From positions 434,001-498,000 of the forward strand of contig OY969815.1 in assembly GCA_963703365.1 (NCBI GenBank): 64,000 nucleotides of DNA, written 5' to 3'. The notes under the pieces were generated by a model. It saw only the letters and a program-made list of their open reading frames with translations, did not search any database and had not been told where the DNA came from. Positions 1 through 8,348 of this stretch are shown piece after piece. The DNA is from JAKASW01 sp963703365 (GTDB lineage: Bacteria > Bacteroidota > Ignavibacteria > Kryptoniales > JAKASW01). How positions within the stretch are numbered: position 1 is the first letter of the stretch; each line of letters begins with the position of its first letter. Position numbers and translations under genes: made by a program.

Positions 1-1
1 A

Positions 2-337
2 ACGAACGAAGGGAAAAATATTTTAGGAGTTATAACCGACGAAGAAGCAATGTTCGATCTTCTTTCTAAGTTTCTCAGGAAAGAAGGTTACGAGGTAAGA
101 CGAGTGGTCCACGATATATCTGAAGAAGAGAATTATGCGTTGGTGATCTATGCACCGGCGAGAGCATCGAGTCGTTCGAAAAACTGGTTTGAAAATCTGA
201 AGAAGAGAAAGCCAACGCTTCTCGTAGTTCAGAGTTATGATGAAGATTATTTAGATGATGATGATAACGTTGTGATGTTGTCGGAGCGTCCGCTTAACTT
301 GAAACAATTAAGTGAGACAATAAAGAAACAATTATGA
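2..337 (+). CDS. Receiver-like (pseudo-receiver) domain protein, 5' end outside window
   Basis: The frame is open to the left edge, so the gene is truncated there; an internal ATG lies at 50. The order matches a response-regulator receiver fold: a first strand ending in ITDEEAMFDLL with an acidic pocket, a first helix, a third strand (NYALVIYAP), a fourth strand (PTLLVVQSY) and a final SERPLNLKQL that resembles the usual KPF loop. The phosphoacceptor Asp expected at the end of strand three is missing (Ala/Tyr there) and the conserved Lys is Arg, so it is probably not phosphorylated. It ends just before the cytochrome locus. The fold assignment is by pattern only and the function is unknown. 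Confidence 0.5.
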   Translation, partial: TNEGKNILGVITDEEAMFDLLSKFLRKEGYEVRRVVHDISEEENYALVIYAPARASSRSKNWFENLKKRKPTLLVVQSYDEDYLDDDDNVVMLSERPLNLKQLSETIKKQL

Positions 338-540
338 GCGATCAGCCCGTCCTTATCATAAATGACGAGTTATGACATGGTTTTTATAAGAAACTTGAAT
401 CACAAGAAAACTTCATACGTCAAAATGAATGGGATGAGTTTTGGGCTGCTGATTTATTTAAATGCTACTTGCTCAGGGGAAGGCACTGCCATATCTCGGC
501 GGTCCAAAAATTTTTGATAATGATTTCCTCTTTCCTCCTG

Positions 541-588
541 CTGCTGCCAGAGAATCCCAGCATGGTCTTTGGCAGCAGTTTCTTTTTC
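541..588 (+). terminator. Strong hairpin followed by T-rich tract
   Basis: CTGCTGCCAGAGA at 541-553 pairs with TCTTTGGCAGCAG at 566-578, one G-U pair included, and a pyrimidine-rich run (TTTCTTTTTC) follows. It could end the upstream transcript or act as an attenuator 36 nt before the zinc-finger gene at 624. The rest of 338-623 shows no convincing gene. Confidence 0.45.
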
Positions 589-623
589 AAGGTCAGAGAA
601 GTTATTTAAATTATCACATCGAG

Positions 624-926
624 ATGAAGTCAGAAGATCTATTAAAATTCGACAAGCTTGTAGTGAAGAAGATGAAGGAATTGTTATCCTCACATTACAA
701 AATATCGGTGACGGAAGACAAACAGAAAATTCTTGAAGTGGCTTCCAAGTTCGATGACGCTAATCTCAATGAGCTTGCTTTCGCACTCCGTCGAATTGAA
801 AAAGGAATTTACGGCCAATGCGTTATTTGCAGACACGATATTCCATGTGTTATTCTGGAGACTAACCTTACTGCAAGATTGTGCCCGTCGTGTCAATTAG
901 TGATGCACGAAAAAAGTGATGCTTAG
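624..926 (+). CDS. DksA/TraR-like C4 zinc-finger protein
   Basis: About 100 residues. An N-terminal helical part rich in Lys/Glu is followed by a C-terminal four-cysteine knuckle: CVIC at about residue 72 and CPSC near the end. This matches the DksA/TraR zinc finger, whose members bind RNA polymerase through the secondary channel. The start at 624 is chosen because sequence upstream in frame (462-623) contains a hairpin and does not look coding. The stop lies 2 nt before the multiheme cytochrome gene, so the two are probably co-transcribed. A second member of the family sits at 3645. DksA's Asp-tip signature is not evident, so a true DksA role is not claimed. Confidence 0.65.
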   Translation: MKSEDLLKFDKLVVKKMKELLSSHYKISVTEDKQKILEVASKFDDANLNELAFALRRIEKGIYGQCVICRHDIPCVILETNLTARLCPSCQLVMHEKSDA

Positions 927-928
927 GT

Positions 929-3658
929 ATGAAAATGCAATTCCTATTCTTGGCATTGGCATTCATGATACCTGCCGGAACAGCCGCGCCTTCTTTTGCT
1001 CAATCGAATGACGATTGTCTGACCTGCCATTCCGATTCCACCTTAACGATGGAAAAGAATGGGAAGACAATTAGTATATATGTAAACGAGAGTGTTCTTA
1101 AATTGTCGGCACATGGAGACGCGTCTTGTGTTGACTGCCATGTCGGGTTCGATCCGAATAATACTCCTCATAAAAAAGACATTGCGCCGGTAGATTGCAA
1201 TGGCTGTCACGGGATTGATTCATTCCAAATTGGAATACACTCCAAAGAGTTTGCACATTCATCGTTGAAGTGCGTCGCATGTCATGGTACACATGATATC
1301 CAGCCTGCAGATAAAATAATTTCGGACAAGAAATGCCTGTCGTGTCATCAAACAGAAAAAGTATTTCTGACGTCGGCGCACTCGAAATCGGAAATGGCAA
1401 AAAAAGGGACCGGCTGCGAATCGTGCCATGATGTAGCGCACAATGTAAAATATGTCCAAAGGGTCGCTTCGTCGATAACCGACGAAACGGGAATCCGTCC
1501 ATCCAGCACACGAACGGACGATACTCTTTGCACCCGGTGTCATAAAGATGCTATCGCCGAAATCAACGCAGGAATTCATAAAAAAGCTTTTGCTGATGGG
1601 ACGCTTACTTGCGTGAGCTGTCATACAGCGCATAGCGCACAAATATCGAAAGAGCTTATTTCGCGGGATGCTTGTTTCAAATGCCACACAAATACAAAAC
1701 TCTTTGACGGTGACCATGCCACAAACGGCGAGTCGTTAACTTCACTTGTCCAATCATACGATCACAGTATTCATGCCGAATCCCTAAAGAAAAATGGAAA
1801 AGATGCAACATGTATCGACTGTCATGGTGGACACATAATAAAGCCTGCAAGTGATCCGGCTTCCTCAGTAAATCGAGCAAATATAGTTTCAACATGCGGC
1901 AAATGTCATGGCGATGTGGAGGATCATTACATGAGGTCGTCTCACGGCAAGGCTTTCAAGAATGGGCTCAACGTTGCACCCGTTTGCACCGATTGCCACA
2001 ATGAGCACAGCATTAACTCGATAAGCGATCCGAGTTTGCCAGTTAGCCGCGCGAACGAGCCGACGATCTGTCTCAATTGTCATCTCGGAAATAAAACTGT
2101 CATGGAATTGACCGGTGTGTCCGCAACATTTCTCGAGAGCATAAAATACAGTGTCCACCTCGTCGCGCTTTCAAAAGGGAACTTGAAGGCAGCGACTTGC
2201 AGTGATTGTCATGGTGCACACGATATGCTTCCTGCCGGCGATCCGAGATCAAACGTTTTCAAGAACAATATTCCGGGCACATGCGGGAAAAGCGGATGCC
2301 ACGAAAATGTTACAGCAAAATATTTTGACGGAATTCACGGGAAAGCGCTGCAGGAAGGCAACAGAGACGCGCCGGTTTGCATAGATTGTCACGGCGATCA
2401 CCAGATTTTGTCGGCGAGTAATCCAGGCTCAACGATTTCAAACGCGAATGTTGCACAGGTGTGCTCGAATTGTCACGCGTCCGTGAAACTCACCGAAAGA
2501 TACGGGTTGCCTTCACAGTCTGTGGGGAGCTATTTGGATAGCTACCATGGTCTTGCGAATAGCGCAGGGCTGACAACGGTTGCGAATTGTGCAAGCTGTC
2601 ATGGTGCGCACGATATAAAGCCGTCTGCCGATCCGACATCGCCAATTAACAAAGCAAATCTTGCTCAGACTTGTGGAAAGTGTCATCCCGGTGCAGACGC
2701 TCAATTTGCCGCCGCATCAGTTCATGTTTTGCCGGCATCACGGAAAGATCCGCTGCTGTTTTGGATTTCCCAGATATATGGTGTGTTGATAGTCAGTATT
2801 ATCGGCTTGATGTTTTTGCATAACATTTTCGATTTCGCAAAGAAGTCGAAACGAAAACTCAAAGACAGAAGGAACCCGACCGTCGGGTACAAACTTATCA
2901 ATACGAAATTGTTCACGAGAATGACAAAGTCCGAGCGTGTCCAGCACTGGGGTTTACTTGTCAGTTTCACGCTTTTGGTTTTGACCGGATTCATGCTGAA
3001 GTTTCCCGAATCATGGTGGGTCAAAGCGATTCGTGAAGTGGGCGGTGTTGAAAGAGTTTTTGAGCTTCGGAGCCTCGTGCATCGCTTCAGTGCCGGTTTC
3101 CTGATTTTTACGGCGTTTGTACATATGTATTACATTCTGTTGACAGACAGAGGCAAGCAATTCATTCGAGACATGGTCCCGAAATTAAAGGATGCCCGCG
3201 ACGTCGGTGAAGCTTTCCAATATTATTTTGGTTTTCAAAATGAAAAACCGAAGTTCGACAGGTTCAGCTATGTCGAGAAAGCGGAATATTGGGCGTTACT
3301 CTGGGGAACCGTTGTCATGGTTACGACAGGTTTGATACTATGGTTCGACAACTTGTCCTTAGGATTGTTCACGAAACGTGGACTTGATGCTGCCACTTTA
3401 ATCCATTACTATGAGGCGATTCTTGCATCGCTTGCAATCGTTGTTTGGCATTTATATTTCGTTATTTTCAACCCGGATGTTTACCCGATGAATCTATCAT
3501 GGCTTTTTGGTACGATAACCGGGGAAGAAATGTTAGATGAGCATCCGTTGGAATATGAGAGGCTGCAAAAAGACGAAGAGAAGGAGAATCAAATTATTAT
3601 CGAAAACGGGAACAACTCGGACGAGAAAAAGAGTGACGAGACAAATGGCGAGAATTAG
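929..3658 (+). CDS. Inner-membrane multiheme cytochrome c / b-type cytochrome fusion (CbcL-like)
   Basis: A 909-residue protein. It has a signal peptide (residues 1-25), then a c-type cytochrome region (about 29-595) with 18 CXXCH sites plus one CX4CH site at residues 452-458. The C-terminal third has about five membrane helices (starting near 609, 675, 715, 790 and 830) with histidines placed as in the b-type cytochromes of FdnI/HydC enzymes. Geobacter CbcL, a menaquinol dehydrogenase used in extracellular electron transfer, has the same order (periplasmic multiheme part, then diheme b domain) but fewer c hemes. The likely job is oxidising menaquinol and passing electrons to periplasmic cytochromes. 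The charged C-terminus is cytoplasmic. It begins 2 nt after the upstream zinc-finger gene and overlaps the next by 14 nt. Alternative: the electron flow could be reversed, as in a reductase. Confidence 0.85.
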   Translation: MKMQFLFLALAFMIPAGTAAPSFAQSNDDCLTCHSDSTLTMEKNGKTISIYVNESVLKLSAHGDASCVDCHVGFDPNNTPHKKDIAPVDCNGCHGIDSFQIGIHSKEFAHSSLKCVACHGTHDIQPADKIISDKKCLSCHQTEKVFLTSAHSKSEMAKKGTGCESCHDVAHNVKYVQRVASSITDETGIRPSSTRTDDTLCTRCHKDAIAEINAGIHKKAFADGTLTCVSCHTAHSAQISKELISRDACFKCHTNTKLFDGDHATNGESLTSLVQSYDHSIHAESLKKNGKDATCIDCHGGHIIKPASDPASSVNRANIVSTCGKCHGDVEDHYMRSSHGKAFKNGLNVAPVCTDCHNEHSINSISDPSLPVSRANEPTICLNCHLGNKTVMELTGVSATFLESIKYSVHLVALSKGNLKAATCSDCHGAHDMLPAGDPRSNVFKNNIPGTCGKSGCHENVTAKYFDGIHGKALQEGNRDAPVCIDCHGDHQILSASNPGSTISNANVAQVCSNCHASVKLTERYGLPSQSVGSYLDSYHGLANSAGLTTVANCASCHGAHDIKPSADPTSPINKANLAQTCGKCHPGADAQFAAASVHVLPASRKDPLLFWISQIYGVLIVSIIGLMFLHNIFDFAKKSKRKLKDRRNPTVGYKLINTKLFTRMTKSERVQHWGLLVSFTLLVLTGFMLKFPESWWVKAIREVGGVERVFELRSLVHRFSAGFLIFTAFVHMYYILLTDRGKQFIRDMVPKLKDARDVGEAFQYYFGFQNEKPKFDRFSYVEKAEYWALLWGTVVMVTTGLILWFDNLSLGLFTKRGLDAATLIHYYEAILASLAIVVWHLYFVIFNPDVYPMNLSWLFGTITGEEMLDEHPLEYERLQKDEEKENQIIIENGNNSDEKKSDETNGEN

Positions 3659-4007
3659 CGCGAAGATGAAAAAGCATTTCGCATCGCTCATAACCGAGAA
3701 GATAAGTGTGCTCCTTCAAATGATGTATCTGCATCCGCAAGAACTAGTCGATCTTGAAAGCGGCGAGAAATATATTTGCAGCGTATGCGACATGGATTAT
3801 AAAAGATGCCAAGCAGAACCTGACTATCGGTGTGAAATTGCGCGGAAGCGCGAGACAGAATTTAAAGAGCTTGAGCTTGCACTGGGCAGGCTTAAGAAAG
3901 ATTCATTTGGATTTTGTGCGAGCTGCTCGAATTTTATCGGCGTTGAAATATTAGAGAAGAATCCGACGCAAACATTTTGTGACGAATGTGCAAAAGGATC
4001 CAATTAA
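3645..4007 (+). CDS. Second DksA/TraR-like zinc-finger protein
   Basis: About 120 residues with a C-terminal CASC...CDEC four-cysteine motif of the DksA/TraR type and a preceding cysteine-rich stretch (CSVC, then two more Cys), which could hold a second metal. The start at 3645 overlaps the cytochrome gene by 14 nt; ATG 3666 is an alternative. Reading frame further upstream lies inside the cytochrome gene and is rejected. It shares only the finger with the protein at 624. Placement inside the cytochrome locus suggests a linked regulatory or redox-sensing role, which is inference. Confidence 0.6.
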   Translation: MARISAKMKKHFASLITEKISVLLQMMYLHPQELVDLESGEKYICSVCDMDYKRCQAEPDYRCEIARKRETEFKELELALGRLKKDSFGFCASCSNFIGVEILEKNPTQTFCDECAKGSN

Positions 4008-4132
4008 AGATATAATGGTACAGCCTTTACAATTTGAATTGTCATCACGCCACTTTGTTTCCACAAGATTTTACTGCATTTAGAATCATTAAGATTGGAA
4101 TCTCTTTTTACAAAATAAAGATGGAGGAAACC

Positions 4133-4684
4133 ATGAAAATCATAATATTAGTCGCTGCCGCAATTGTTTTGAGTTCTATTGCCTCGATTGCGGGTGATAC
4201 GAAGCACCAATTCGTGGGTGTTCAAGTCTGCGGCATGTGCCACAAGACTGAAAAAAGCGGTGAGCAATTTCAGAAGTGGCAGGCGACTAAACATTCACAG
4301 GCGATGAAAGTACTCGAATCTCCTGCAGCCGACAAAATTGCAGCGGCACAGGGATTGAAAGGAAAAGCTGCCGATGCAAAAGAATGTTTGGAATGTCACC
4401 AAACGGCATACGATGCTCCTGTTTCAATGCTAGGTCCGAAGTTCAGCAAAGAAGATGGCGTGCAATGCGAATCGTGCCATGGTGCAGGAAGTGACTACAA
4501 AACAATGTCAACCATGAAGGATCACCAGAAGGCGCTTGCCGCAGGATTAGCTGCACTTTCTCTTGATGATGGCAGCGCGGAAAAGCTTTGCGAAACCTGC
4601 CATAATAAGAAGAGCCCGGCTTTCAAATCTTTCGACTTCAAGAAGATGTGGGCTGAAATCGCTCATCCAGTTCCCAAACAATAA
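4133..4684 (+). CDS. Secreted tetraheme cytochrome c (cytochrome c554-like)
   Basis: 183 residues with a signal peptide (cut near Ala-Gly at about 19-20) and four CXXCH sites: CGMCH, CLECH, CESCH and CETCH. The QKWQATKHSQAMK segment after the first heme and the spacing resemble the cytochrome c554 family of soluble periplasmic tetraheme carriers. The start at 4133 is set by GGAGG at about 4123-4127; an in-frame extension to 4034 lacks a ribosome site and would bury the signal peptide. It probably shuttles electrons between the inner-membrane cytochrome upstream and the outer-membrane module downstream. Confidence 0.82.
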   Translation: MKIIILVAAAIVLSSIASIAGDTKHQFVGVQVCGMCHKTEKSGEQFQKWQATKHSQAMKVLESPAADKIAAAQGLKGKAADAKECLECHQTAYDAPVSMLGPKFSKEDGVQCESCHGAGSDYKTMSTMKDHQKALAAGLAALSLDDGSAEKLCETCHNKKSPAFKSFDFKKMWAEIAHPVPKQ

Positions 4685-4747
4685 GTTGTAATTTGCTCTT
4701 GAATTGTTCTTTGGGATTCGTTGTTTGAACAAAAAGGAAGGTGGATT

Positions 4748-6118
4748 GTGAAAGGCATGCTGCAGAGGTCAACCAATCCCTATCATTATTGGATGGGCGA
4801 TCGACGATCAGCGATCCGTAGATTGATGTTTTTAGAAATGATTACAATCCTCTTCCTTTCTGGTAAGGCAGATGCACAATCCTTTAGCGGGAGGTTTGTA
4901 ACCACTTTTTATTCGTACCAGCAGTACGACACAACCAACACAGCCAAACTCAGCTTGCGAGGTATCGAAGCAATGCAGCTTAACTTCGGAACAAGCGACT
5001 TCCAACTGCATTCTTACCTCCTTGCTGCAAACGATTTTATAACGAAACAGCCAAACGATCCGCTCTTACGCGCAACGAATTTATACTTTGAAGCACGGAA
5101 CATCGGTGATGTTGCCGATCTGAAATTCGGCAGGCAGCCGATATTTGAGGAGGTTGGTGTTTCTTCGTTTGATGGTCTGAGCGCCGATGCGAAACTTCTT
5201 GACAATAAAATATCCGTAGAGGCTTTCGGAGGTGCACTTCCACCGGTTGATGAAAAATTCGAACTAAATTCCGATCTCAAGAATAATACTCTCTTCGGTG
5301 CCCAAGCAAATTATTCTCCGTCGGATAATTTTAAAATCGGTGGAGCTTATGTTGATAAAAATTTTAAGCCGCCCGGTTACTATGCCTACAGATTGACTGA
5401 TGTTCATACCACGCCAAACTTAGGTGATAGCGTTTTCATAGATCCGTCAGCGGCCGCTTCTCAGTTTGTCTCAGGTAATGCTTTCTATTACACTCAGAAG
5501 ATTTCGGGCTATTTTCGGTTGGATTATGATCTGAACTTTGATGAGTTCGACCAAACGGAGGCATCATTTCGGTATTCACCTGTTACTGTTTTTTCAGTGA
5601 ATATTGATTACTTCAACCGCGACTCACGGCTGCCACTCAATTCGATATTTTCTGTGTTTGATCATACGGGCACCGATGAATATGATTTAGGGTTAAATTA
5701 TATTTTCACGCCCGACATAAGCGCGTTCGGTTCGCTGAGTAAAGTTTATTACACCGGTGACAAATCAACACAATTTTCAATAGGCACGAATATCGATGTG
5801 TTCTCAATAAACTTTTCCCATAGTGACGGCTTCGCAGGAAATCTCAACGGTATCAATGCTCAAATCACTTATCCCTTCATGGAACGCAAGTTTGTTGTTA
5901 TCGCATCCGTATCGGCCGAAGATTACAAAATTTTGCAGGAGAGTTCGCTGCCGTCAAATCGCTTGTATGATGGCTCACTCGGATTGACTTTCCGACCGGT
6001 ACCGCTTCTTTCGATAAATTTGCAAGGACAATATTATCAGAATCCTGTGTATAAGAATGATTTCAGAGGATATTTGCAGGTCAATTATTATTTCTTCAGC
6101 AGCTTAACTTCACAGTGA
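4748..6118 (+). CDS. Outer-membrane beta-barrel, putative porin of a porin-cytochrome conduit
   Basis: Some 456 residues. A long basic N-terminus and hydrophobic signal (FLEMITILFLSGKADAQ) are followed by alternating amphipathic strands with aromatic girdles, ending in VNYYFFSSLTSQ, which fits a barrel. No enzymatic motif is visible. GTG 4748 is preferred because AAGGAAGG ends 6 nt before it; ATG 4721 is the longer alternative. It is followed at once by a 14-heme and a 7-heme cytochrome. That order (barrel plus periplasmic and surface multiheme partners) recalls the Geobacter Omb/Oma/Omc and Shewanella MtrB/A/C conduits, but no sequence similarity to those barrels can be asserted by eye. Confidence 0.7.
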   Translation: MKGMLQRSTNPYHYWMGDRRSAIRRLMFLEMITILFLSGKADAQSFSGRFVTTFYSYQQYDTTNTAKLSLRGIEAMQLNFGTSDFQLHSYLLAANDFITKQPNDPLLRATNLYFEARNIGDVADLKFGRQPIFEEVGVSSFDGLSADAKLLDNKISVEAFGGALPPVDEKFELNSDLKNNTLFGAQANYSPSDNFKIGGAYVDKNFKPPGYYAYRLTDVHTTPNLGDSVFIDPSAAASQFVSGNAFYYTQKISGYFRLDYDLNFDEFDQTEASFRYSPVTVFSVNIDYFNRDSRLPLNSIFSVFDHTGTDEYDLGLNYIFTPDISAFGSLSKVYYTGDKSTQFSIGTNIDVFSINFSHSDGFAGNLNGINAQITYPFMERKFVVIASVSAEDYKILQESSLPSNRLYDGSLGLTFRPVPLLSINLQGQYYQNPVYKNDFRGYLQVNYYFFSSLTSQ

Positions 6119-6129
6119 TGGAGGCGCAG

Positions 6130-7410
6130 ATGAAAAAACCTATAATATTCGGAATTGTGTTGGTGGCCGCGCTTCTATCGGTCTCTTATTTGTTTGTCGA
6201 AGATCCTGCGCGCGGGGCAACGAAGGATGCTCCGAAAATCGATAATTCAAAACTCATCAAGTTTTCACATAGCAAACATATCAACGACGTGGGTGTAGCT
6301 TGCGCAGATTGTCACACGGTAGCACCGACCAGTGAAAAGGAAACCGAATCTCTTCTGCCGACGATGGAGACTTGTTACACGTGCCATGATCAAGCTTCTA
6401 CGAAGTGTGAATTCTGCCATACTTCATCCGACAGCACAACATATCAGGATCTTGCTCCGACACCAAGTTCTGTCTTCTTTTCCCATAAGCAGCACGCCGT
6501 GAATTTAAAGCTGAAATGCGAAACGTGTCACCAAGATTTGGACAAGGTTGAGTATTCTAAATATGATCCCAACACATTTCCGAAGATGGGATTATGCACG
6601 ACTTGTCACGGTCAAATTGAGACAAACGTCAAGGCAGAAAAAACGGACTACGCTATGAAGGTTGCGCCTGCCGGTTGCGAAACATGTCATAAGGATTTAA
6701 CTAAACTTGTTCCTGAGTCTCACCATCAAACTGACTTCATGAGCCGGCATAAAAATTTTGTAAGCGTGTCCGGTCCACAGAACGAATGCAAATCGTGTCA
6801 CACTCAGGCTTCATGCCAGGAATGCCACGATGCTTCGAACATGGCGAAGGATTGGACGCCTGGACAAATTTACATTCCGTCTACTCCTTCTCTTTCACCG
6901 CTCACAACACATGATAAGCTCACGGTTCAGAAAGTTCATCCTGATAATTATCGGTTCACTCATTCGATCGATGCCAAGGGGAGAGAGAGCAATTGCTACA
7001 CGTGCCATGATGAACGTGCATTCTGCGTGGATTGTCACAACTCGGATGCAAACGGCGAGAGAATAAAACCGATATGGCACGATGTCGGAAATTTCGTGAC
7101 GGTTGGTGTCGGAAGCGGCGGCGGGATGCACGCGCAATATGCGAGAAAAGATATCGAAAGCTGTGCAAGCTGTCATGATGTTCAAGGCGCTGATCCGGTT
7201 TGCATAACTTGTCATACTGATCCAGATGGAATAAAAGGCAACGATCCGAGAACACATTCCGCATTTTATATGCATGATGTTCATGGAAGCTGGCATGGCG
7301 ACGCTGGTGCGGTTTGTTATACTTGCCACACGGATCCGAACGCTCATCCAGGTGGGAAGCCAGGAATTGGTTTTTGCGGTTATTGTCATGGCAGCAATCC
7401 GGGAGGATGA
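6130..7410 (+). CDS. 14-heme periplasmic c-type cytochrome
   Basis: 426 residues. It begins with a hydrophobic signal/anchor (PIIFGIVLVAALLSVSYLF) and has 14 CXXCH motifs spread to the C-terminus, with many further histidines for bis-His ligation (FSHSKH, FFSHKQH, FMHDVHGSWHG-type segments). The start at 6130 has GGAGG 5 nt upstream; upstream GTG/ATG codons overlap the barrel gene's stop. It is the likely periplasmic or barrel-inserted wire of the conduit, in the role of MtrA/OmaB. It is close-packed between the barrel gene and the surface lipoprotein cytochrome. Confidence 0.83.
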   Translation: MKKPIIFGIVLVAALLSVSYLFVEDPARGATKDAPKIDNSKLIKFSHSKHINDVGVACADCHTVAPTSEKETESLLPTMETCYTCHDQASTKCEFCHTSSDSTTYQDLAPTPSSVFFSHKQHAVNLKLKCETCHQDLDKVEYSKYDPNTFPKMGLCTTCHGQIETNVKAEKTDYAMKVAPAGCETCHKDLTKLVPESHHQTDFMSRHKNFVSVSGPQNECKSCHTQASCQECHDASNMAKDWTPGQIYIPSTPSLSPLTTHDKLTVQKVHPDNYRFTHSIDAKGRESNCYTCHDERAFCVDCHNSDANGERIKPIWHDVGNFVTVGVGSGGGMHAQYARKDIESCASCHDVQGADPVCITCHTDPDGIKGNDPRTHSAFYMHDVHGSWHGDAGAVCYTCHTDPNAHPGGKPGIGFCGYCHGSNPGG

Positions 7411-7412
7411 AA

Positions 7413-8339
7413 ATGAAAAAGTATTTATCTATTTCTATTAGCCATCAATTGTCGGTTATCTGCTTGATTGTCTCTGTTGGAATTATTTTTAACTCGTGCA
7501 GCAAATTGCAGAATAGTGTTTTGTCGCCGGTACAATCGCAATCGCAGTCAGGCATTTATCCTCATCCCGTTGGATGGTCGGATTCAGCATCATCTAATTT
7601 TCACGGCGCATATTTCATAAACACTTATATAAGTACACATAACCTTGATTTGGCCTCTTGCGCTTCATGTCACGGCAATGATCTTAAGGGAGGCATGACG
7701 AAAGTTTCTTGCTACTCGTGTCATCAAGGAAGTGATGGTACGCTGGCATGCAATACGTGTCACGGTAGCTTTTTGAATCCTGCACCGCCGAAAGATTTGT
7801 CGGGTAATTCATCAGTGGCCAGCCCTACAGTAGGCGCTCATCAGGATCATCTTTCAGGAAATAGCCTTGCCCCCGGCGTTGCATGTTCTTCGTGCCATGC
7901 TGTGCCTCAAGCTGCGGGACCGGCAATGCACCCGACAGTCGGGAATGTGTTGGTTATATTTTCTGGTGTTGCAACGACAGAGACCAACACGCCAGGGTCT
8001 CAATACTACGACTCAACACAGTCGGCAATAATTCCTGTGCCGACGTTTAATTTTGAAACTCTTCAATGCTCGAACACATATTGCCACGGCAATTTTAAGA
8101 ACGGCGATAACTTCACGCCGACATGGAAAAGTGGTGATTCAACCCAAGCTGCTTGCGGAACCTGTCATGGCATACCGCCAAACACGGCAATTCATCAAGC
8201 CGCATTTTATCAAGGCCCGAGTGCGCAGGACTGTTATTTTTGCCATGAGCCGATGATGGGACAGAACGGAATACAGGATAGCTCATTGCACGTCAACGGC
8301 GAACTTGAGCTTTATGGCAAATCTTTAGTGACTTGGTAA
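7413..8339 (+). CDS. Multiheme lipoprotein cytochrome with CX4CH/CXXCH domain
   Basis: 308 residues. The signal ends in a lipobox-like FNSC (Cys near residue 25), so it is probably lipid-anchored. It has six CXXCH sites and one CX4CH site (residues 219-225). The CX4CH...TPTW...CGTCHG arrangement matches the Geobacter-type CxxxxCH/CXXCH domain (TIGR01904 family) found in outer-surface cytochromes. The start at 7413 sits 6 nt after GGGAGG, 2 nt past the preceding stop. Proposed role: terminal, outer-face cytochrome handing electrons to external acceptors. Surface exposure is inferred from the lipobox and gene order. Confidence 0.78.
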   Translation: MKKYLSISISHQLSVICLIVSVGIIFNSCSKLQNSVLSPVQSQSQSGIYPHPVGWSDSASSNFHGAYFINTYISTHNLDLASCASCHGNDLKGGMTKVSCYSCHQGSDGTLACNTCHGSFLNPAPPKDLSGNSSVASPTVGAHQDHLSGNSLAPGVACSSCHAVPQAAGPAMHPTVGNVLVIFSGVATTETNTPGSQYYDSTQSAIIPVPTFNFETLQCSNTYCHGNFKNGDNFTPTWKSGDSTQAACGTCHGIPPNTAIHQAAFYQGPSAQDCYFCHEPMMGQNGIQDSSLHVNGELELYGKSLVTW

Positions 8340-8348
8340 TGAAATGAA

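Noticed and set aside
454..693. Minus-strand open frame of 79 codons
   Set aside because: It overlaps a strong hairpin and the start of the zinc-finger gene on the plus strand, has no ribosome site and matches no family.
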